Counted from the stretch's first letter, positions 8,799 to 18,272 are shown. The stretch is DNA of 64,000 nucleotides from Methanolinea sp. (GCA_018263335.1 JADFCY010000010.1:1-64000), one strand, 5' to 3'. Notes: a model not told the origin generated them from the sequence alone. A program made the numbers and translations.

Positions 8799-9485
8799 AT
8801 GAAGATCTCGTTACGTGTTCTCCTGTTATTCATGGTAACAGGATGCTGTATTGCTCTCCTGCCGGCTGGTGCTGAGGCGCCTATCGGAGGCGACCGCGCC
8901 TGGTACGCGGTGCACTGCAATGTGGACGGCGCAAGCGTCTTCTTTGACGGTGATTACAAGGGCGACATCCAGGGAGGAGTCCTGTATGTCGAGGCGTACA
9001 CTACCGGGACACCCTACCGCACGTACTCCGTCCAGAAGGAAGGATATACCACTTTCAGCGACTCTATCGACGGTGTTCCTGGAAAGGGGGAGACCTTTGA
9101 CCTTTACGCGACCCTCAACCCCACCCAGCCTACACAGCCCCCGGTCATCGGTGGCGACATTGGGTGGTACACCGTGCATGCCAACGTCAATGGCGCGAGC
9201 GTCATGTTTGACAACACATACCAGGGCGTCATCACGAACGGGATCCTGACGGTCCAGGTCTATACGACCGGGACGCCTTACAGCACCTACACGGTCACCA
9301 TGGATGGATACCTGCCCTATACCGCGCCGATCACCAGTTACCCGGCAAAGGGGCAGACTGTCGATTTGTACGCAACCCTGAACCCTGCGCCCACTCCAAC
9401 CCCGACCAAATCCCCTGTCTATCCTGGTATTGCACTCATTGCCCTGGCGGCAGTCGGGTTCCTTGCACTGGCAAGGAAGGAATAA
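8799..9485 (+). CDS. Membrane-anchored PEGA-domain surface protein
   Basis: About 228 residues from the third of three consecutive ATG codons, chosen because gagaggtg at 8785-8792 stands at normal spacing and the signal peptide (MKISLRVLLLFMVTG...AGAEA) then begins directly; in-frame starts at 8754 and 8793 are possible. Two tandem PEGA-like repeats (about 32-105 and 110-185) share WY.VH.NV.GASV.F and Y.TGTPY.TY, with PGKG/PAKGQT..LYATLNP at their ends. A Pro/Thr linker (TPTPTKSP) leads to a C-terminal transmembrane helix and ARKE, so the protein is anchored with the repeats outside. PEGA domains occur widely in archaeal surface proteins; a specific role is unknown. Confidence 0.82.
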   Translation: MKISLRVLLLFMVTGCCIALLPAGAEAPIGGDRAWYAVHCNVDGASVFFDGDYKGDIQGGVLYVEAYTTGTPYRTYSVQKEGYTTFSDSIDGVPGKGETFDLYATLNPTQPTQPPVIGGDIGWYTVHANVNGASVMFDNTYQGVITNGILTVQVYTTGTPYSTYTVTMDGYLPYTAPITSYPAKGQTVDLYATLNPAPTPTPTKSPVYPGIALIALAAVGFLALARKE

Positions 9486-9627
9486 CCCTCTTTTCTTCTC
9501 GTTTACGCGCATTCACCTGAATCCGGTCGAGACACTCGTAACATCGGCTGCCCTGATCCAATCCCCCAGCTTAACAACCGGGGGAAAGTCAACTCATTTA
9601 ATATCTTCACCGCGTATATCATCAGGT

Positions 9628-9804
9628 ATGGACGAAGAAAAGATCCGGAATGCGTTTGAGGCTGAAGGCATCACGAAGGACATAAAGTGCCCGCAGGCGT
9701 TTGCCATCTCAGAAAAATACGGGATCTCCAAGATGGATATCGCAAGGTACTGCAATACGCACGGGGTGAAGATCAGGGCCTGCCAACTCGGTTGCTTCAA
9801 ATGA
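9628..9804 (+). CDS. Small cysteine-containing protein coupled to moeA
   Basis: A 58-residue protein with four Cys (21, 42, 52, 56) and a helix-turn-helix-like middle (AFAISEKYGISKMDIARYC). The ATG at 9628 was chosen because the sequence becomes protein-like there and it fits the compact family of short methanogen proteins; the in-frame start upstream adds an unlikely stretch. Its TGA overlaps the moeA ATG as ATGA at 9801-9804, so the two are co-translated. The close coupling suggests a role in molybdopterin cofactor synthesis or its regulation, for example a metal-binding regulator, but this is inference. I do not recognise a named family. Confidence 0.75.
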   Translation: MDEEKIRNAFEAEGITKDIKCPQAFAISEKYGISKMDIARYCNTHGVKIRACQLGCFK

Positions 9805-11006
9805 GCATTTTTTTGCGTACAGTCACCGTCGAAGAGGCGATACGTGCGGCAAAGGGGATCGCGCCTCACCCCGGGAGAGAGGAAGTCCCCCTCGAAGAAG
9901 CAGCGGGACGGGTACTCGCAGAGGCCGTTTCTGCAGATGTCGATATCCCTGCCTTCGACCGATCTGTCGTCGACGGGTACGCATTGAGAGCCTCTGATAC
10001 CATTGGCGCCGGAGAGTCAATCCCCTCGCTGCTCACACTCTTGGGAACGGTGAGGATGGGGCAGGCCCCGGATCTGGTGATGAGGGCCGGGGAATGCGCA
10101 TACATACCCACCGGCGGAGCGCTCCCCCCAGGAGCTGACGCAGTGGTGATGATCGAGCATACCGAGATCATAGATGACCAGGTGCTGGTGAAGCGACCGG
10201 TCGCCCCGGGGGAGAACCTCATCATGAGGGGAGAGGACTTCGCCCGCGGAATCCCTGTGCTGTGTGTGGGCCGCCGCCTCACTCCGCCGGATATCGGCGT
10301 GCTTGCCGCCGCAGGTTGCCACACAGTGCCGGTCTTCACCTGTCCATCCATCGGTGTGATCTCTACCGGGAATGAGCTCATCCCGGTACGTGAAATCCCC
10401 ACGGGGAGCCAGATCAGGGACAGCAACAGTGCGATGATCGGGGCATACCTGAGGCACGCCGGCTGCACGGCCACGCTCTATGGAGTGATCCCCGATGAAC
10501 GCCGAACACTGCAGGATGCACTTGAGAAGGCCCTTTCCCGGAATGACGCGGTCGTTCTCTCGGGAGGAAGCTCAAAAGACGACCGCGATCTCTGCGCGGA
10601 TATCGTCGGACAGCTGGGCGAGGTGCTGGTCCACGGGGTGGCGATTGCACCCGGGAAGCCCACGATCATTGGGCGTTGTGAGGGAAAACCGGTGCTCGGT
10701 CTCCCCGGCCACCCGGCATCTGCCCTTGTCGTGCTTGACAGGATCGGCAGGCCGCTCCTTGCCGCAATGACCGGTGAGAAGGCCAGAACGGTATGCACAA
10801 GGCACGCCAAGCTTGCACAGAATATTCCATCCGTGCGCGGCCGGGAGGACTATATCAGGGTAAGGCTTGATGGCGGCATGGCGTTCCCGCTCTTTGGCAA
10901 ATCAGGCCTCCTGAACACCCTTGTCCAGAGCGATGGGCTGGTCTGCATCCCTGCGGGAAGAGAGGGGCTTGAGGCGGGGGAGAGCGTCGAGGTGATCATG
11001 TGGTGA
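9801..11006 (+). CDS. moeA: Molybdopterin molybdenumtransferase MoeA (first paralogue)
   Basis: A 401-residue MoeA that inserts molybdate or tungstate into adenylylated molybdopterin. The start ATG overlaps the upstream small gene's stop. Family signatures: FDRSVVDGYALRA (about 52-64), IPTGGALPPGADAVVMIEHT (about 102-121), the MogA-like core with ISTGNEL and SGGSSKDDRD, and GLPGHPASALVVL near the C-terminus. Domain IV follows. It overlaps the next moeA paralogue by 4 bases. In methanogens the Mo/W-pterin is needed for formylmethanofuran and formate dehydrogenases, in line with the formate channel gene elsewhere in the window. Confidence 0.95.
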   Translation: MSIFLRTVTVEEAIRAAKGIAPHPGREEVPLEEAAGRVLAEAVSADVDIPAFDRSVVDGYALRASDTIGAGESIPSLLTLLGTVRMGQAPDLVMRAGECAYIPTGGALPPGADAVVMIEHTEIIDDQVLVKRPVAPGENLIMRGEDFARGIPVLCVGRRLTPPDIGVLAAAGCHTVPVFTCPSIGVISTGNELIPVREIPTGSQIRDSNSAMIGAYLRHAGCTATLYGVIPDERRTLQDALEKALSRNDAVVLSGGSSKDDRDLCADIVGQLGEVLVHGVAIAPGKPTIIGRCEGKPVLGLPGHPASALVVLDRIGRPLLAAMTGEKARTVCTRHAKLAQNIPSVRGREDYIRVRLDGGMAFPLFGKSGLLNTLVQSDGLVCIPAGREGLEAGESVEVIMW

Positions 11007-12853
11007 AGCGCTATCTCTCGGTGATCTCTCTTGAGCAGGCACTCTCTCTTCTCGAGACGGTTCCTGTCTCCCTCACCCCCGAGACGATCCCGCTGGAAGT
11101 ATCGGCGGGAAGGATCACCGCACGCCCGGTTTTTGCCACTTACTCGGTGCCTGAAGTGCACCTTGCCGCAATGGACGGGATCGCGGTCCGGAGCATCGAT
11201 ACAACCGGTGCGAGCGAGCAGTCACCGGTCACGCTTCCCATCGCCCGCCGTGTCAATACCGGGAACGTGGTCCCGGCAGGGTATGACGCGGTGATCATGA
11301 TCGAGGACGTATGGGTCGATGGTGACCGGTTCACGGTCAGAAAGCCCGCAAGCCCATGGCAGCATGTCAGGCCGGCAGGAGAAGATATCGCCGAGTCCGA
11401 GATGGTCGTTCCCTCGTACCACCGCATCAGGCCCTCTGATATCGGTGCCCTTGCCGCATACGGGGTCGTTTCAATCGATGTCCTGGGGTTCAGGGCAGGA
11501 CTCGTCCCCACCGGGAGCGAGCTCGTCCCGCCGGGCACGAGGCCCGGTCCCGGACAGGTGGTCGAGAGCAATACCCGGATGGCTGCGGCGTGGCTCACAG
11601 GCCTCGGTGGAAGGTGCACGCGTTACCCACTCACTCCCGATGATCCCGAAAAGATCCGGGATGCGATGTTGCGGGCAGCAGAAGCAAACGACCTTGTCAT
11701 TGTCTCGGCAGGATCCTCTGCCGGGACAAAGGACTTTTCTGCCGATGCAATTGCCAGCCTTGGGGAGGTACTTGTCCACGGTGTTGCTATCAAGCCGGGA
11801 AAACCGGTCATCATCGGGAGGATTCTGGACAAACCGGTGATTGGAATGCCGGGATACCCGCTCTCAGCGCTGACTGTGCTCCGGGAGATCGTCACACCAC
11901 TCATCCGCCTCTCTGGGATGCCTGTCCCTGAACCTGTCATCATCCCTGCCAGGCTCACCGCGACTCTCCATTCCGAGGCCGGCAGCGACGAGTTCATTCT
12001 CCTCGCTGCAGGGCGAGTCGGGTCCTCGTGGGTGGCGACCCCCTTGTCACGAGGCTCCGGAGTACAGATGAGTGCAGTCCGGTCCAATGCGTATCTCCAG
12101 GTGATCTCCTCACTCGAGGGGTATGAGGCAGGCGAAGTGGTCCCGGTCAGTCTGACAGTCAGCCCTGCAGAAGCAGAAGAGGCCGTCCTTATTACCGGGA
12201 GCCATGACCCGGTCCTCGACCACCTTGCGGAACTGGCAAAGAAAGACCATGTTGAGATCCATTCCATCCACGTTGGCAGCATGGGAGGAATAATTGCACT
12301 GAAGCGAAACGATTGCCACGCTGCCACCATCCACCTGCTGGCGCCAGATGGAGATTATAACGTCCCTTACCTTGCGAAATACCTCCCCCGCGAAGAGATC
12401 GACCTCATCGGACTTGCCATGAGAGAACAGGGGATCGTCTCCCGGAGCGGGATCTCTATCGATGACCTTCCGGGGACTCCCTTCATCAACCGGCAGAAGG
12501 GATCGGGAACCCGGATGCTCCTCGATCACGAGCTTGGCTCCAGGGGCATATCCCCGGAAGATATCCCTGGGTACGACCGTGAAGCGACCACCCATATCGG
12601 CGTTGCACTTGCAGTGAAGACCGGCGAAGCAGAAGCGGGTATGTGCGTCTATTCGGCAGCGAAGGCTCTCGGCCTCTCCTTTGTCCCGGTTGCAAGTGAG
12701 CGGTACGAACTCGCCGTAAGACGGGAATTCAGCGAAGATCCCCGGATAAGGGCACTTCTTTTCGCCATCCGTTCACCGCGTTTTAAGGAGATCCTGCATG
12801 CCCTTGGAGGATACGACGACTCCATCACGGGCGTCCTGCGGAGAGTGCCTTAA
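11003..12853 (+). CDS. moeA: MoeA paralogue fused to a periplasmic-binding-protein-like domain
   Basis: About 616 residues from GTG 11003, which forms GTGA with the preceding stop (a GTG one codon earlier is possible). Residues about 1-400 are MoeA (VHLAAMDGIAV, VPAGYDAVIMIEDV, VPTGSELVPPGT, SAGSSAGTKDFSADAIASLG, GMPGYPLSALTVL). Residues about 405-616 form a COG1910-type PBP-like domain (ITGSHDPVLDHL, HVGSMGGIIALKRNDCH, INRQKGSGTRMLLD, GEAEAGMCVYSAAKALGLSF), which in this family is thought to bind the oxyanion or molybdopterin. This two-paralogue arrangement is common in archaea and may separate Mo from W. Its 3' end overlaps the convergent gene by 29 bases. Confidence 0.93.
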   Translation: MKRYLSVISLEQALSLLETVPVSLTPETIPLEVSAGRITARPVFATYSVPEVHLAAMDGIAVRSIDTTGASEQSPVTLPIARRVNTGNVVPAGYDAVIMIEDVWVDGDRFTVRKPASPWQHVRPAGEDIAESEMVVPSYHRIRPSDIGALAAYGVVSIDVLGFRAGLVPTGSELVPPGTRPGPGQVVESNTRMAAAWLTGLGGRCTRYPLTPDDPEKIRDAMLRAAEANDLVIVSAGSSAGTKDFSADAIASLGEVLVHGVAIKPGKPVIIGRILDKPVIGMPGYPLSALTVLREIVTPLIRLSGMPVPEPVIIPARLTATLHSEAGSDEFILLAAGRVGSSWVATPLSRGSGVQMSAVRSNAYLQVISSLEGYEAGEVVPVSLTVSPAEAEEAVLITGSHDPVLDHLAELAKKDHVEIHSIHVGSMGGIIALKRNDCHAATIHLLAPDGDYNVPYLAKYLPREEIDLIGLAMREQGIVSRSGISIDDLPGTPFINRQKGSGTRMLLDHELGSRGISPEDIPGYDREATTHIGVALAVKTGEAEAGMCVYSAAKALGLSFVPVASERYELAVRREFSEDPRIRALLFAIRSPRFKEILHALGGYDDSITGVLRRVP

Positions 12854-13283
12854 GCGCCGCCTCTTCCGGCATGGTACAGGGTGCCACACCCTCGATATCC
12901 CAGGTGTTCAGGCCAAATACAGGCTTTCCCTGCTTTAACGCAATGGCGATCTCAGAGAGGGTCCCATAGGCTCCCCCGACAGCCACGACCGAGTCTGCGC
13001 TTCCCACCACCAGGAAATTCCTCGTGTGAGAGAGGCCGGTGCGGACCGCAACTGAGAGGTACTGGTTTCCCTCACTCTGCCCTGGAAGGATCCCGACAAC
13101 AAGGCCCCCACGCACCCTCGCACCCCTGCAGGACGCTTCCATCACGCCGCCAAGGCCTCCCGAGACCAGGGTGGCGCCATGGGCTGCAAGCACGCTGCCG
13201 ATCTCTTCTGCGGCAGCGGCCTCTTCTTCAGAGCACTCTGAAGGGCCGATGACCGCAACCTGGATGGCACGACCCCGAATCAC
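12825..13283 (-). CDS. Moco-carrier/LOG-like Rossmann protein (TIGR00725 type)
   Basis: A 152-residue Rossmann-fold protein with the paired motifs SGGLGGVMEA (about 41-50) and VGGAYGTLSEIAIAL (about 101-115), typical of the SLOG/LOG superfamily branch that includes TIGR00725 proteins and the algal molybdenum cofactor carrier protein. The canonical LOG phosphoribohydrolase motif PGGxGTxxE is altered to GGAYGTLSE. Convergent with and overlapping the moeA fusion gene, and overlapping the aldehyde dehydrogenase stop (ATGA). The neighbourhood makes a Moco-binding role attractive, but nucleotide-binding functions are equally possible. Confidence 0.8.
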   Translation of the reverse strand: MIRGRAIQVAVIGPSECSEEEAAAAEEIGSVLAAHGATLVSGGLGGVMEASCRGARVRGGLVVGILPGQSEGNQYLSVAVRTGLSHTRNFLVVGSADSVVAVGGAYGTLSEIAIALKQGKPVFGLNTWDIEGVAPCTMPEEAALKALSAGRP

Positions 13284-14740
13284 GTGTCTTCACCGCCGGC
13301 AGGGTTGAAGGCAAGGACTCTTGGCACCGTCATCTCCTCGATGGCATACCTTGGCCCCTCCCTCCCGAGGCCAGACCCCTTCACTCCCCCGTAGGGCATG
13401 TGGTCAACGCGGAACGTGGGGATGTCATTGACCTGGACTCCCCCGTACTCTGCCATGGAATGGACTTTGAGTATCCGCTGGATGTTCTGGGTGAAGATAC
13501 CCATCTGGAGCCCGTATGGGACCTGGTTGGCGAGAGCGAGCGCCTGTTCAAGAGTCTCGTAAGGGGTAAGCGTGATGACCGGCGCAAAGATCTCGCAGGA
13601 ATTTACCCCGGTTTCGGGTGTTGCACCGGCTATCACGGTCGGGTAGAATATCGTCCCCTCTGCACGCCCCCCGGCAAGGATGCGTGCGCCCTTGGATTGC
13701 GCTTCGTGAACTATCGCAAGCGCACGGTCTGCCGCATCCTTCGAGATCATGGGTCCGACAACGGTCCTGGGATCCCTGGGGTCTCCGGTAACGAGTGCCT
13801 TTGTGCCCTCGCAGATCATCCGGCATGCGTTTTCGTATATCCTGTGGTGGATGTACACGCGCTGTACCGAGATGCAGACCTGCCCGGCATTCATGAACCC
13901 GCCCGTAATGATGCGAGAGACAGCATAAGGGAGATTTGCATCCTCGTGGACGATGACCGGGGCGATGCCTCCGAGTTCGAGTGAGACGGGCTTTCTCCCC
14001 GCACTCTCTCGAAGTCCCCATCCGACCTCGGGGCTCCCTGTGAACGAGACGAATGCGACCCTGGGATCGGCTGCGAGTCCGCCAGCGCGTCTTCCCGGAC
14101 AGGGCACGACGCTTATCGCCATCTTGGGGAAACCGGCCGAAACGAGCATCTTTCCAAGGAGGAGCGCCGATACGGGAGTTGCGGAGGCCGGTTTCAGCAC
14201 AAGGGAATTGCCAGAGGCGACCGCGGGCCCGGCTTTGTGGCATGCCAGGTTGAGGGGGAAGTTGAACGGGACGATCCCGAGCACGACTCCGACCGGCATC
14301 CGCCTGGTGATCGCAAACCTTCCCTCGTTTCCGGGAGTCCAGTCAAGGGCAATAACCTCCCCGCCGAGTCGTTTTGCCTCTTCGGCTGATACCCTCAAAG
14401 TCTCTGACGCCCGCTGCACCTCCGTCCGTGCAAAAGAGACCGTCTTTCCCCCCTCCATCACAATCGTCTCCGCGAGTTCCTCCGCACGAGACTCCACCAA
14501 CTCCGCAAGGCGGGACAGGATGCGGTAACGATCGCCTGAAGAGAGCGCCCTTGTCTTCTCAAACCCATCTTTTGCAGAGACGAGGGCGTCTTCGAGGTCA
14601 TCCGGAGTCGCCTGGTGAACCTTTGCGACAAGATCTCCGTTGTAGGGGAACCTGACCTCGAGGATCTCCCCTGAGAACCGCTCCTCCCCTCCGATAATGC
14701 AACCATATTCCGGGACTCCATCGTTCACATATGCCGGCAT
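13280..14740 (-). CDS. Aldehyde dehydrogenase (lactaldehyde/GAPN-like)
   Basis: A 486-residue NAD(P)-dependent aldehyde dehydrogenase. The start at 14740 (MPAYVNDGVPEY) is preferred to an in-frame ATG 17 codons earlier because it gives the family's usual N-terminus. Motifs: VPFNFPLNLACHKAGPAVASGN (cofactor region), FTGSPEVGW, catalytic Glu in LELGG and catalytic Cys in NAGQVCISVQRV. Methanogen homologues include CofA, lactaldehyde dehydrogenase for the lactyl unit of coenzyme F420, and non-phosphorylating GAPDH; sequence alone does not decide. A box A lies about 85-95 bases upstream. Confidence 0.88.
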   Translation of the reverse strand: MPAYVNDGVPEYGCIIGGEERFSGEILEVRFPYNGDLVAKVHQATPDDLEDALVSAKDGFEKTRALSSGDRYRILSRLAELVESRAEELAETIVMEGGKTVSFARTEVQRASETLRVSAEEAKRLGGEVIALDWTPGNEGRFAITRRMPVGVVLGIVPFNFPLNLACHKAGPAVASGNSLVLKPASATPVSALLLGKMLVSAGFPKMAISVVPCPGRRAGGLAADPRVAFVSFTGSPEVGWGLRESAGRKPVSLELGGIAPVIVHEDANLPYAVSRIITGGFMNAGQVCISVQRVYIHHRIYENACRMICEGTKALVTGDPRDPRTVVGPMISKDAADRALAIVHEAQSKGARILAGGRAEGTIFYPTVIAGATPETGVNSCEIFAPVITLTPYETLEQALALANQVPYGLQMGIFTQNIQRILKVHSMAEYGGVQVNDIPTFRVDHMPYGGVKGSGLGREGPRYAIEEMTVPRVLAFNPAGGEDT

Positions 14741-14823
14741 GCTGGTGTTCCTGATACATCTGTGTATCGCAGCCCTAGAAAAAGATCCCACATCTGTTCA
14801 CAGGGAGGAAGAGCAGACCGCCC

Positions 14824-14834
14824 ACTTTTTTATA
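14824..14834 (-). promoter_or_regulatory. Box A promoter of the aldehyde dehydrogenase gene
   Basis: Minus-strand GTATAAAAAAG about 85-95 bases before the chosen ATG. Strong TATA match; predicts a leader of roughly 60 bases. Confidence 0.6.
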
Positions 14835-14840
14835 CCATCC

Positions 14841-15086
14841 TCTCTTACCTATACCTGCGTGATGGGATATTCCATGACAGATCGTTTTATTCTCTGAACG
14901 TGAGCGCATTATGGCCCCCTGCGGCGTAATCCCAGGATGGCCGATAATTCAAAAGCAGGACGAAGGGGCGCAGCCACAAGGTCGTGCGTATCCGGGTGAT
15001 TCCCCAAACTACTTTGGAAGGTACAGCCCATATTACAGGACTGTCTATCTCTTTCCCTGCGGAAACGACAGCAACGGGGGATGTAA
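14841..15086. other. Intergenic region before ileS without recognised gene
   Basis: Divergent gap between the aldehyde dehydrogenase promoter and ileS. No protein-like frame, tRNA or clear hairpin array was found. A GGGGGAT ribosome binding site at about 15076-15082 precedes the GTG start of ileS. The ileS promoter is not obvious; CATATTACA near 15026 is a weak candidate. Confidence 0.4.
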
Positions 15087-18000
15087 GTGAAAGAAGTGAG
15101 CAGCAGTTATCAGGCAAAGGAGATCGAGGACTCGGTCCAGGCATACTGGAGAGAGGAGAATATCTATGAAAAAGTCAAGGTATTGCGCCAGGAGGGCAAG
15201 GACTTCTTCTTTGTGGACGGCCCCCCTTATACCACCGGACACATCCACCTCGGTACTGCCTGGAACAAGATCATCAAGGACTGCCTGCTCCGCTACCACC
15301 GCATGTGCGGCAGGAACGTGATCGCAAGGGCGGGGTATGACATGCACGGCCTCCCCATTGAGGTCCGCGTCGAGCAGACGCTCGGTTTTTCCTCGAAGAA
15401 GGATATCGAGCGTTTCGGGATAGGGGCGTTCATCGATCAATGCAGGACGTTCGCCGCAAGGAACAAGGACATCATGAGCGAACAGTTCATGCGCCTTGGC
15501 GTATGGCTCGACTTCAAAGATCCCTACCAGACAATGCACCCGGGGTATATCGAGGCCGCCTGGTGGACGCTGAAGCGGGCGGATGAAGAGGGGATGCTCG
15601 AACGTGGCTTCAGGGTGGTGAACTGGTGTCCACGGTGCGCCACTGCGATCGCCGATGCAGAGGTCGAATACTGGGACGAGCGCGATCCCTCGATCTTTGT
15701 GAAGTTCCCTGTTGAAGGGGCGAAGGGAGAGTTCCTCGTTATCTGGACCACCACTCCGTGGACACTGCCGGCAAACGTCGCCGTTGCGGTTCACCCGGAC
15801 TTCTCCTATGCCAGGGTGGAAGCGGTCAGGGCAGGGACAAAAGAGGTGCTCTGGATCGCAGAAGACCTCGTAGAGCCGGTCCTCCGGAAGGGCAGGTACC
15901 AGGACTACACAATTACGGAAAAACGCCTCGGGAAGGAGATGTGCGGCATGACGTACCTGTCCCCTCTCCGAGAACAGGTCCCTCTCCAGGAGACAGTCTC
16001 TCACCGCGTGGTAACCGCCGACTTCGTCGCCATGGAGAATACCGGGATGGTACATATCGCTCCAGGCCACGGCTGGGACGACTACCTCCTTGGATGCAGG
16101 GAGAACCTCCCCATCATCTGCCCTGTCGATGCCCAGGGGCACTTCTCCGGCGACGTGGGGATGCTCAACGCACTGTTCATAAAGGACGCTGACCCCGTCG
16201 TCCTCGACGCACTCGGGGACCACCTGCTTGCAAGCGACCATGTTGTCCACCGCTATGGTCACTGCTGGCGTTGCAAAACCCCGATCATATTCAGGGCAAC
16301 CTCGCAGTGGTTTTTGAAAGCTTCGCTCCTGAAGGATCGCATGCTTGAGGAGGTCGGGGAGGTCACCTGGTATCCGGACTGGGCAGGGAGCGCACGATTC
16401 TACGACTGGATCAAGGAGGCAAGGGACTGGTGTATCTCGCGCCAGCGTTACTGGGGCATTCCCATCCCGATCTGGACCTGCGGGTCCTGCGGGACACACC
16501 GGGTCATTGGCACGATCGCCGAACTCGAGGAGGCGAGTGGATCACCGGTCCCCGACCCCCACAGGCCGTGGGTGGACGAGCTTGCGATCACCTGCTCGTG
16601 CGGCGGAACCATGCGCAGGGTTGAGGATATCTTCGATGTATGGTTCGACTCGGCAGTTGCTTCCTGGGCCACCCTCGGGTTCCCCGCAGAGAAGGACGCG
16701 CTCCAGAGGCTCTGGCCTGCCGACTTTATCACGGAGGGCCAGGACCAGACCAGGGGATGGTTCTACAGCCAGCTTGGGGCGAGCACCATTGCGTTCGGCC
16801 GGGCCCCGTACAGGAGTGTCCTGATGCACGGCTTTGCCCTGGATGCAGAAGGCCGGAAGATGTCAAAGAGCCTTGGAAATGTCGTCACCCCTGAAGAGGT
16901 CATACAGAGCCAGGGCGTGGACGTCCTGCGTCTCTATGTGCTCTCCCAGAACGCCCCCTGGGACGATCTCCGGTTCAACTGGGACGGCGTGAAGAATGTT
17001 GCACGCGCGATGAACATCCTCTGGAATGTCTACCGGTTCCCCCTCCCCTACATGATCATGGACGGGTTTTTGCCAGAGTCACCTTCTGGGAGGTGGGACG
17101 ACAGGTTCATCAGGCGAAATTTCGCAACGCTCACGCCCGAGGACAAGTGGATCGTCTCACGCGTGCACTCCCTTGCTCGCCACGTGACCGCAGACCTCTC
17201 CGGGTGCCAGCTCCACAGGGCATCCCGTGCGGTCATCGCGTTCATCCTGGAAGACCTCTCGCGATGGTATGTACAGCTGGTCAGGGAGAGGATGTGGCTC
17301 GAGGGTGAGGCCCCGGAAAAGACCCGTGCATACGAGACCATTTACTACGCTCTGCGCACCCTCCTTGCAGTCGCATCCCCTTTCATCCCCCACATCGCCG
17401 ATGCGATGTACCGCAACCTCAGGCTCGAGGGGGACCCCGAGAGTGTGCACATGCTGGACTGGTTCCCGGGAGATGACGCGCTCAGGGACGAGTCGCTGGA
17501 ACGGGCGATGGACACGGTCAGGTCATTCGACGAGGCACAGGCAAATGCCCGACAGGCAGGGAAGAGAAAGCTCCGCTGGCCGGTCCGCGAGTGCGTGATC
17601 GTCGCGGACTCAAAGGAGGTCGCAGATGCCATCTCATCGCTGAACCACATCTGCAGGGAGAGAGCGAATGCAAAAGTGGTGCGCACAATTTGCGGGACAT
17701 GGGATCGGATCGGGTGGAAGGCCGAGCCAGTGATGAAGGCGCTCGGGCCTGCGTTCGGAAAGAAAGCCCCCATCGTGAGGGATCTCATCATCAGCGCCGA
17801 TGGGAATGCCATGAAATCTGCCATTGACGCGGGGGGAGCGTTTACGGTGGTAAAGGGAGATGAACGCTTCGAGGTCGTCCCGGGCCAGGTTACATTCGTG
17901 CAACAGCTCCCGGAGGGAGTCTTCTCGGCCCCCATGCAGGGAGGGACAGTATACGTGGATACAGGACTGGACCCCGGCCTCGAGGCCGAAGGGTATGCCC

Positions 18001-18272
18001 GGGAGATTATCCGGCGGTTCCAGGAGATGCGAAGGCAGCGCAACCTCAGGGTTGAGGAATTCATCACTGCCCGCGCATTCATCGCGGATCCGAGGATCTG
18101 CCGGATGGTAGCCGAGTCATGGGAGGATACCATCAGGGCAGAGATCAGGGCTGTCTCTTTCGAAGTCTCTGATCGCAATTCCCCTGCAGCCACATCGTAC
18201 GAGATATCGAAAGATTGGGACGTGGAGGGTGTGGGGATGACCCTCTCGCTGTCACGGGCTCCGGAGAAGTGA
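15087..18272 (+). CDS. ileS: Isoleucyl-tRNA synthetase
   Basis: A 1061-residue class I synthetase that charges tRNA-Ile in the cytoplasm. The class signatures are HIHLG at 52-56 and KMSKS at 591-595. The CP1 editing domain lies between them (WTTTPWTLPANVAV, about 217-230) with zinc-binding Cys clusters (for example CGSCG and CSCGG before VEDIFDVWFDSAVASW). The C-terminal part holds the anticodon-binding helices and the eukaryote/archaea-type extension. The GTG start at 15087 follows a strong GGGGG ribosome binding site; a second GTG at 15096 is possible. Its end overlaps the convergent thg1 gene by 21 bases. Confidence 0.97.
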   Translation: MKEVSSSYQAKEIEDSVQAYWREENIYEKVKVLRQEGKDFFFVDGPPYTTGHIHLGTAWNKIIKDCLLRYHRMCGRNVIARAGYDMHGLPIEVRVEQTLGFSSKKDIERFGIGAFIDQCRTFAARNKDIMSEQFMRLGVWLDFKDPYQTMHPGYIEAAWWTLKRADEEGMLERGFRVVNWCPRCATAIADAEVEYWDERDPSIFVKFPVEGAKGEFLVIWTTTPWTLPANVAVAVHPDFSYARVEAVRAGTKEVLWIAEDLVEPVLRKGRYQDYTITEKRLGKEMCGMTYLSPLREQVPLQETVSHRVVTADFVAMENTGMVHIAPGHGWDDYLLGCRENLPIICPVDAQGHFSGDVGMLNALFIKDADPVVLDALGDHLLASDHVVHRYGHCWRCKTPIIFRATSQWFLKASLLKDRMLEEVGEVTWYPDWAGSARFYDWIKEARDWCISRQRYWGIPIPIWTCGSCGTHRVIGTIAELEEASGSPVPDPHRPWVDELAITCSCGGTMRRVEDIFDVWFDSAVASWATLGFPAEKDALQRLWPADFITEGQDQTRGWFYSQLGASTIAFGRAPYRSVLMHGFALDAEGRKMSKSLGNVVTPEEVIQSQGVDVLRLYVLSQNAPWDDLRFNWDGVKNVARAMNILWNVYRFPLPYMIMDGFLPESPSGRWDDRFIRRNFATLTPEDKWIVSRVHSLARHVTADLSGCQLHRASRAVIAFILEDLSRWYVQLVRERMWLEGEAPEKTRAYETIYYALRTLLAVASPFIPHIADAMYRNLRLEGDPESVHMLDWFPGDDALRDESLERAMDTVRSFDEAQANARQAGKRKLRWPVRECVIVADSKEVADAISSLNHICRERANAKVVRTICGTWDRIGWKAEPVMKALGPAFGKKAPIVRDLIISADGNAMKSAIDAGGAFTVVKGDERFEVVPGQVTFVQQLPEGVFSAPMQGGTVYVDTGLDPGLEAEGYAREIIRRFQEMRRQRNLRVEEFITARAFIADPRICRMVAESWEDTIRAEIRAVSFEVSDRNSPAATSYEISKDWDVEGVGMTLSLSRAPEK

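Noticed and set aside
14841-15086. T-box or riboswitch before ileS
   Set aside because: No specifier-loop, antiterminator or known aptamer pattern could be made out; T-boxes are not expected in archaea.
15045-16499. 484-codon open frame antisense to ileS
   Set aside because: Its composition is Pro/His/Arg/Cys-rich without domains; the other strand encodes IleRS with all motifs. High GC third positions create such frames.
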